33,069 bases of DNA from Bacteroidota bacterium. GTDB lineage: Bacteria > Bacteroidota > Bacteroidia > AKYH767-A > OLB10. The stretch lies in NCBI GenBank assembly GCA_963169675.1, contig CAUJFJ010000134.1, positions 1 to 33,069 on the forward strand, in the 5' to 3' direction. Positions 30,707-33,069 of the stretch are shown in pieces. Position 1 is the stretch's first letter, and every line of letters begins with the position of its first letter. Made by a program: the position numbers and the translations under genes. The notes under the pieces were generated by a model. That model did not search any database, had not been told where the DNA came from, and saw only the letters and a list, made by a program, of their open reading frames with translations.

Positions 30707-30948
30707 ACAGGGGGCTGGTCTCCCATTTTTCTTCCTGTATTATACATCAGCCTGTTAAAAACGATCGGTAGTGAATGTAGTCTGCTTACATTTGTAAGGA
30801 AAAACTAAAAATTAACCGTTTCGATGAACAACAATAGGGTTTCCTTGTTGTGAAATCCGGTCGAATAACGACATTTACCGGAATTATGTATTTTACACAC
30901 CTGTTTATCAACACACTTACCAAATAACAATTTAACCATTGTAAGAAA

Positions 30949-31587
30949 ATGCCTGATTTCGTATCAAAACTATTAGAAAACAATAGGAACTGGGTTAAAA
31001 ACAAGCTGCAAACGGATCCCGATTTCTTCAACAACCTGAGTTCGCGCCATGAACCTCAATTATTGTGGATTGGATGTTCAGATGCACGGGTTCCAGCAAA
31101 TCAAATTACAGGCACTAAACCCGGAGATGTTTTTGTGCATCGTAATATTTCGAACATGGTAGTACATACGGATATGAATTTGTTGAGTGTACTTTCGTAT
31201 GCAGTTGAAGTGCTTCAGGTTAAACATATTATTGTGTGCGGTCATTATCAGTGTGGTGGAATTCGTGCAGCCATGAGTAATACGTCGTTCGGACTCATCG
31301 ACAACTGGTTACGACATGTGAAAGATGTTTACCGCTTACACTTGAGCGAGCTCGAGGCCATAAAAGATGAAAACTTAAGATATAACAGACTGGCAGAATT
31401 AAATGTGATGCAACAGGTTTACAATTTATGCAAAACCAGCATTGTACAATCGGCCTGGCAAAAAGGAGAATTCCCATACATTCATGGTTGGGTTTATGAT
31501 GTTCATGATGGAATTCTTAAAGATCTGGATGTAACATTCAATAGCCACCATCCGCTGCCCGATCTTTATAAGTTCGATGGCATTTGA
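30949..31587 (+). CDS. Beta-class carbonic anhydrase
   Basis: A 212-aa enzyme converting CO2 and bicarbonate. The zinc ligands and dyad are clear: Cys43-x-Asp45-x-Arg47 (WIGCSDARVPANQITG) and His99-x2-Cys102 (CGHYQCGG), with VFVHRNISNMV between them, as in classical plant-type beta enzymes. It has no signal peptide, so it is cytoplasmic. The start at ATG 30949 has an A-rich leader. A TACATTTG element at 30787-30794 lies within a CTTACA-TT-TGTAAG palindrome, but it is 155 bp upstream, and whether it serves this gene is uncertain. The gene is divergent from the adhesin operon and convergent with the unknown gene on its right. Confidence 0.96.
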   Translation: MPDFVSKLLENNRNWVKNKLQTDPDFFNNLSSRHEPQLLWIGCSDARVPANQITGTKPGDVFVHRNISNMVVHTDMNLLSVLSYAVEVLQVKHIIVCGHYQCGGIRAAMSNTSFGLIDNWLRHVKDVYRLHLSELEAIKDENLRYNRLAELNVMQQVYNLCKTSIVQSAWQKGEFPYIHGWVYDVHDGILKDLDVTFNSHHPLPDLYKFDGI

Positions 31588-31598
31588 TGTGAATAGAG

Positions 31599-31620
31599 TT
31601 TCTCGGAGAAAATTTATTTT
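31599..31620 (+). terminator. Weak hairpin with T-rich tail after carbonic anhydrase
   Basis: TTTCT-CGG-AGAAA (31599-31611) is a short 5-bp stem followed by ATTTATTTT. It sits 12 bp after the stop codon at 31585-31587 and could act as a modest terminator. Confidence 0.35.
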
Positions 31621-31653
31621 CTGAAATTTTGTTTCACGACCTAAAACGCGAAA

Positions 31654-32412
31654 TTACAAAACCGCCTGACCTGCAGTATTGCGATTTTTGATTGGTGCTG
31701 TGCCGGTAGAAATATTTCCGGGCTTATGCGTTTTCACAATTACCTTTTTGGTGAAGTTGCTGATGAACCGGAAAATTCCGTACTCGACAACCCGCAGGAA
31801 CATTCGCAACAACGAATTCATTTTGTCGCGTCGTAACCCTACCATCATTTTTAATTGTGTACTTCCTTTTGGCTGATACAATTCATCAAGCGTATTTATC
31901 ACCAGGTCATATCTTGGTTGAATATATCTGAAGATGGTTGTGCGTGTTTCAAAATCGAAGCCTGCAAAATAATTGCGGTATCTGTCGGGCATCGAAATTT
32001 GCGCAAACTGACATAACAGAAAAAGGTATTCAAAATGATGTGAATTGGAAGCAACCTGCATTCCATGTTCGTTGGAAAATGCATCTCTTCTGACCTCATC
32101 GAAATGCATGCATGAAAAAGCTTTGCGGATCATATCTCTGAGTAGCATGAAACGCAGCTCTGTGGAATCTGTGAACTTTACAATTATTTCGGTGCGGCGG
32201 AATTCCGGTGAGATGCGGATTTCTGATACCAACGAATGGCTTTCGCAAAAACTGATAAAACCAGCAGTGGCTTTTTTGTCGGCAATTATATCAATAGATG
32301 AAATATCTGCAACCAGATTTGCCGGTGCACCTGAATGGTTCAAGAACACAATTTTCAAAGACGCGGAATGCTGCGCCAATGATTCCAGAAAACTTATTCT
32401 ATGCGTATTCAT
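31654..32412 (-). CDS. Unknown protein downstream of a BY-kinase-type gene
   Basis: A 252-aa protein of unknown family. It begins MNTHRISFLESLAQHS, has a segment of alternating strands and helices (IVFLNHSGAPANLVADISSI, EIIVKFTDSTELRFML), then a helical part with His/Cys residues (NSHHFEYLFLLCQFAQIS) and a basic Arg/Lys-rich C-terminus (VVEYGIFRFISNFTKK). It has no signal peptide and no clear membrane segment. It lies 35 bp after the BY-kinase-type gene on the same strand, so a role in polysaccharide export or regulation is possible by position. The first half may have an alpha/beta fold of a transferase kind, but I cannot support a specific assignment. Confidence 0.75.
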   Translation of the reverse strand: MNTHRISFLESLAQHSASLKIVFLNHSGAPANLVADISSIDIIADKKATAGFISFCESHSLVSEIRISPEFRRTEIIVKFTDSTELRFMLLRDMIRKAFSCMHFDEVRRDAFSNEHGMQVASNSHHFEYLFLLCQFAQISMPDRYRNYFAGFDFETRTTIFRYIQPRYDLVINTLDELYQPKGSTQLKMMVGLRRDKMNSLLRMFLRVVEYGIFRFISNFTKKVIVKTHKPGNISTGTAPIKNRNTAGQAVL

Positions 32413-32447
32413 CTAACGGGGGAGTGCAAAATTAAGGCATGATTTAA

Positions 32448-33069
32448 TTAATAAAACCACAATGCAATTTTTCTTAGGACCGCAGGCACATAATCTACTT
32501 TAACTTTCTGATTTCCAGAAGAATGTAATTTTCTATAAGTTCCACGACCTGTTTTACCCGTGTGTGTATCAGGTTTAGTTATAGAGTTGAGTATGAAGTA
32601 CATGTTCTCAATCTGATAGTCTTTGCGAATCAACTCAGCATTCAACAACGATTCTCTGCGAGTCGATTTTGCCTTGGCTATGTATAATGTCAGGTCACTC
32701 ACCTTCATTAACGGAATTGCATCAATATTATTCATCGATTCCGGAGTATCTATGATGATCAGATCATAATGCTTTTTCAGTTCAGCAATAAGTTTATCCC
32801 TTTTTGAGGATGCCAGAAGCTGGTTAACACCATCTGTCATTTCTCCTCCCATTAGAATATTTAAGTTTGGATATGATGTTAAACATACGGCATCATGAAC
32901 ATCACAAGCCCCATTTAAAACGTCAATGATTGTACGTACAGGTCTGATATTGTAAAGTTCAGCTATCTCCGGATTTTGGGTATTGAGATCTATCAACAAA
33001 ACTTTTTTATCGATGGCACTATACGCCTGCGCTAAATGTGAAGCAATAAATGTTTTTCCTTCTCCGGAG
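32448..33069 (-). CDS. BY-kinase / Wzc-type ATPase domain protein (5' end cut by window)
   Basis: The frame is open to the right edge, giving about 206 residues of the C-terminal part; the apparent TTG start at 32999 is internal. The first visible residues are SGEGKTFIASHLAQAYS, the Walker A end of BY-kinases (Wzc/CapB, 'GEGKT'). KKVLLIDLNTQNP is at the Walker A' position, where the consensus D-x-D-x-R is replaced by D-L-N-T-Q. LIIIDTPESMNN is Walker B. The C-terminus (KVKVDYVPAVLRKIALWFY) has few tyrosines instead of the usual Tyr cluster. These proteins control capsule or exopolysaccharide polymerisation. The neighbour at 31654-32412 is probably in the same operon. Kinase activity is uncertain because of the changed Walker A'. 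Confidence 0.85.
   Translation of the reverse strand, partial: SGEGKTFIASHLAQAYSAIDKKVLLIDLNTQNPEIAELYNIRPVRTIIDVLNGACDVHDAVCLTSYPNLNILMGGEMTDGVNQLLASSKRDKLIAELKKHYDLIIIDTPESMNNIDAIPLMKVSDLTLYIAKAKSTRRESLLNAELIRKDYQIENMYFILNSITKPDTHTGKTGRGTYRKLHSSGNQKVKVDYVPAVLRKIALWFY

Noticed and set aside
1-33069. tRNA or rRNA genes
   Set aside because: Both strands were scanned by eye for tRNA-like TTCRA arms with CCA-proximal stems and for conserved rRNA segments; none was convincing. A covariance-model scan would be decisive.

Overview
The window looks like a chromosomal piece of a Bacteroidota bacterium (class Chitinophagia/Saprospiria or a close relative). The grounds are established family knowledge: type IX secretion (T9SS) components and substrates (a PorP/SprF-OmpA fusion, a PorE-like TPR/propeller/OmpA protein, a gliding-motility-type C-terminal sorting domain), promoters of the TTTG-N19-TAnnTTTG kind, A-rich leaders without Shine-Dalgarno sequences, and Gln at position +1 of many signal-peptide cleavage sites. 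No rRNA or tRNA gene was seen.

Region 1 (1-5089, all +) is a compact nitric-oxide / iron-sulfur stress cluster. It holds the tail of a group III truncated haemoglobin, a four-helix membrane protein, a tryptophan 2,3-dioxygenase-family haem protein, the di-iron repair protein RIC (ScdA/YtfE), a second hemerythrin protein and a 2Fe-2S ferredoxin, mostly joined by 4-8 bp overlaps. Two further units follow, each behind a Bacteroidota promoter carrying the same near-palindrome AGTTAGGATTCCT: a small CxxC thioredoxin-fold protein, and a DUF2024-like protein + MarR-type regulator with a four-Cys tail + YggS PLP protein.

Region 2 (about 5090-11275, all +) is accessory DNA: small unrelated genes separated by structured intergenic DNA. 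Two sites (5337-5468 and 6143-6238) have the box order and spacing of integron attC sites and bracket one TPR lipoprotein gene, so this part may be an integron cassette array with no integrase in view. A HigBA-type toxin-antitoxin pair with a 20-bp operator palindrome, repeated ATTCCGG motifs, a possible uracil-DNA-glycosylase-fold protein and several unknown genes follow. The region ends in palindromes and low-complexity repeats.

Region 3 (11276-18322, all -) has a PorE-like outer-membrane/peptidoglycan protein, an AAA + DUF4143 ATPase, an array of 13 short hairpins with covarying stems, a secreted MORN-repeat protein, and quinolinate synthase nadA. The MORN start codon overlaps the nadA stop codon.

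Region 4 (18890-23438, +) is metabolic and housekeeping: rpiB, a secreted M28 peptidase, then a tight set of methionine/glutamine-type aminotransferase, omega-amidase and the ribosome-rescue factor ArfB.

Region 5 (23443-30706, -) reads as one operon from right to left: a 982-aa T9SS type-B substrate (NHL propeller, Ig/PKD-like modules, CHU_C domain), a PorP/SprF-TSP3-OmpA fusion, a WecA/TagO-like polyprenyl-phosphate sugar-1-phosphate transferase, and a secreted M28 peptidase.

Region 6 (30949-33069) has a beta-carbonic anhydrase (+) and, on the - strand, an unknown protein downstream of a BY-kinase-type ATPase that runs off the right edge, probably the end of a polysaccharide cluster.
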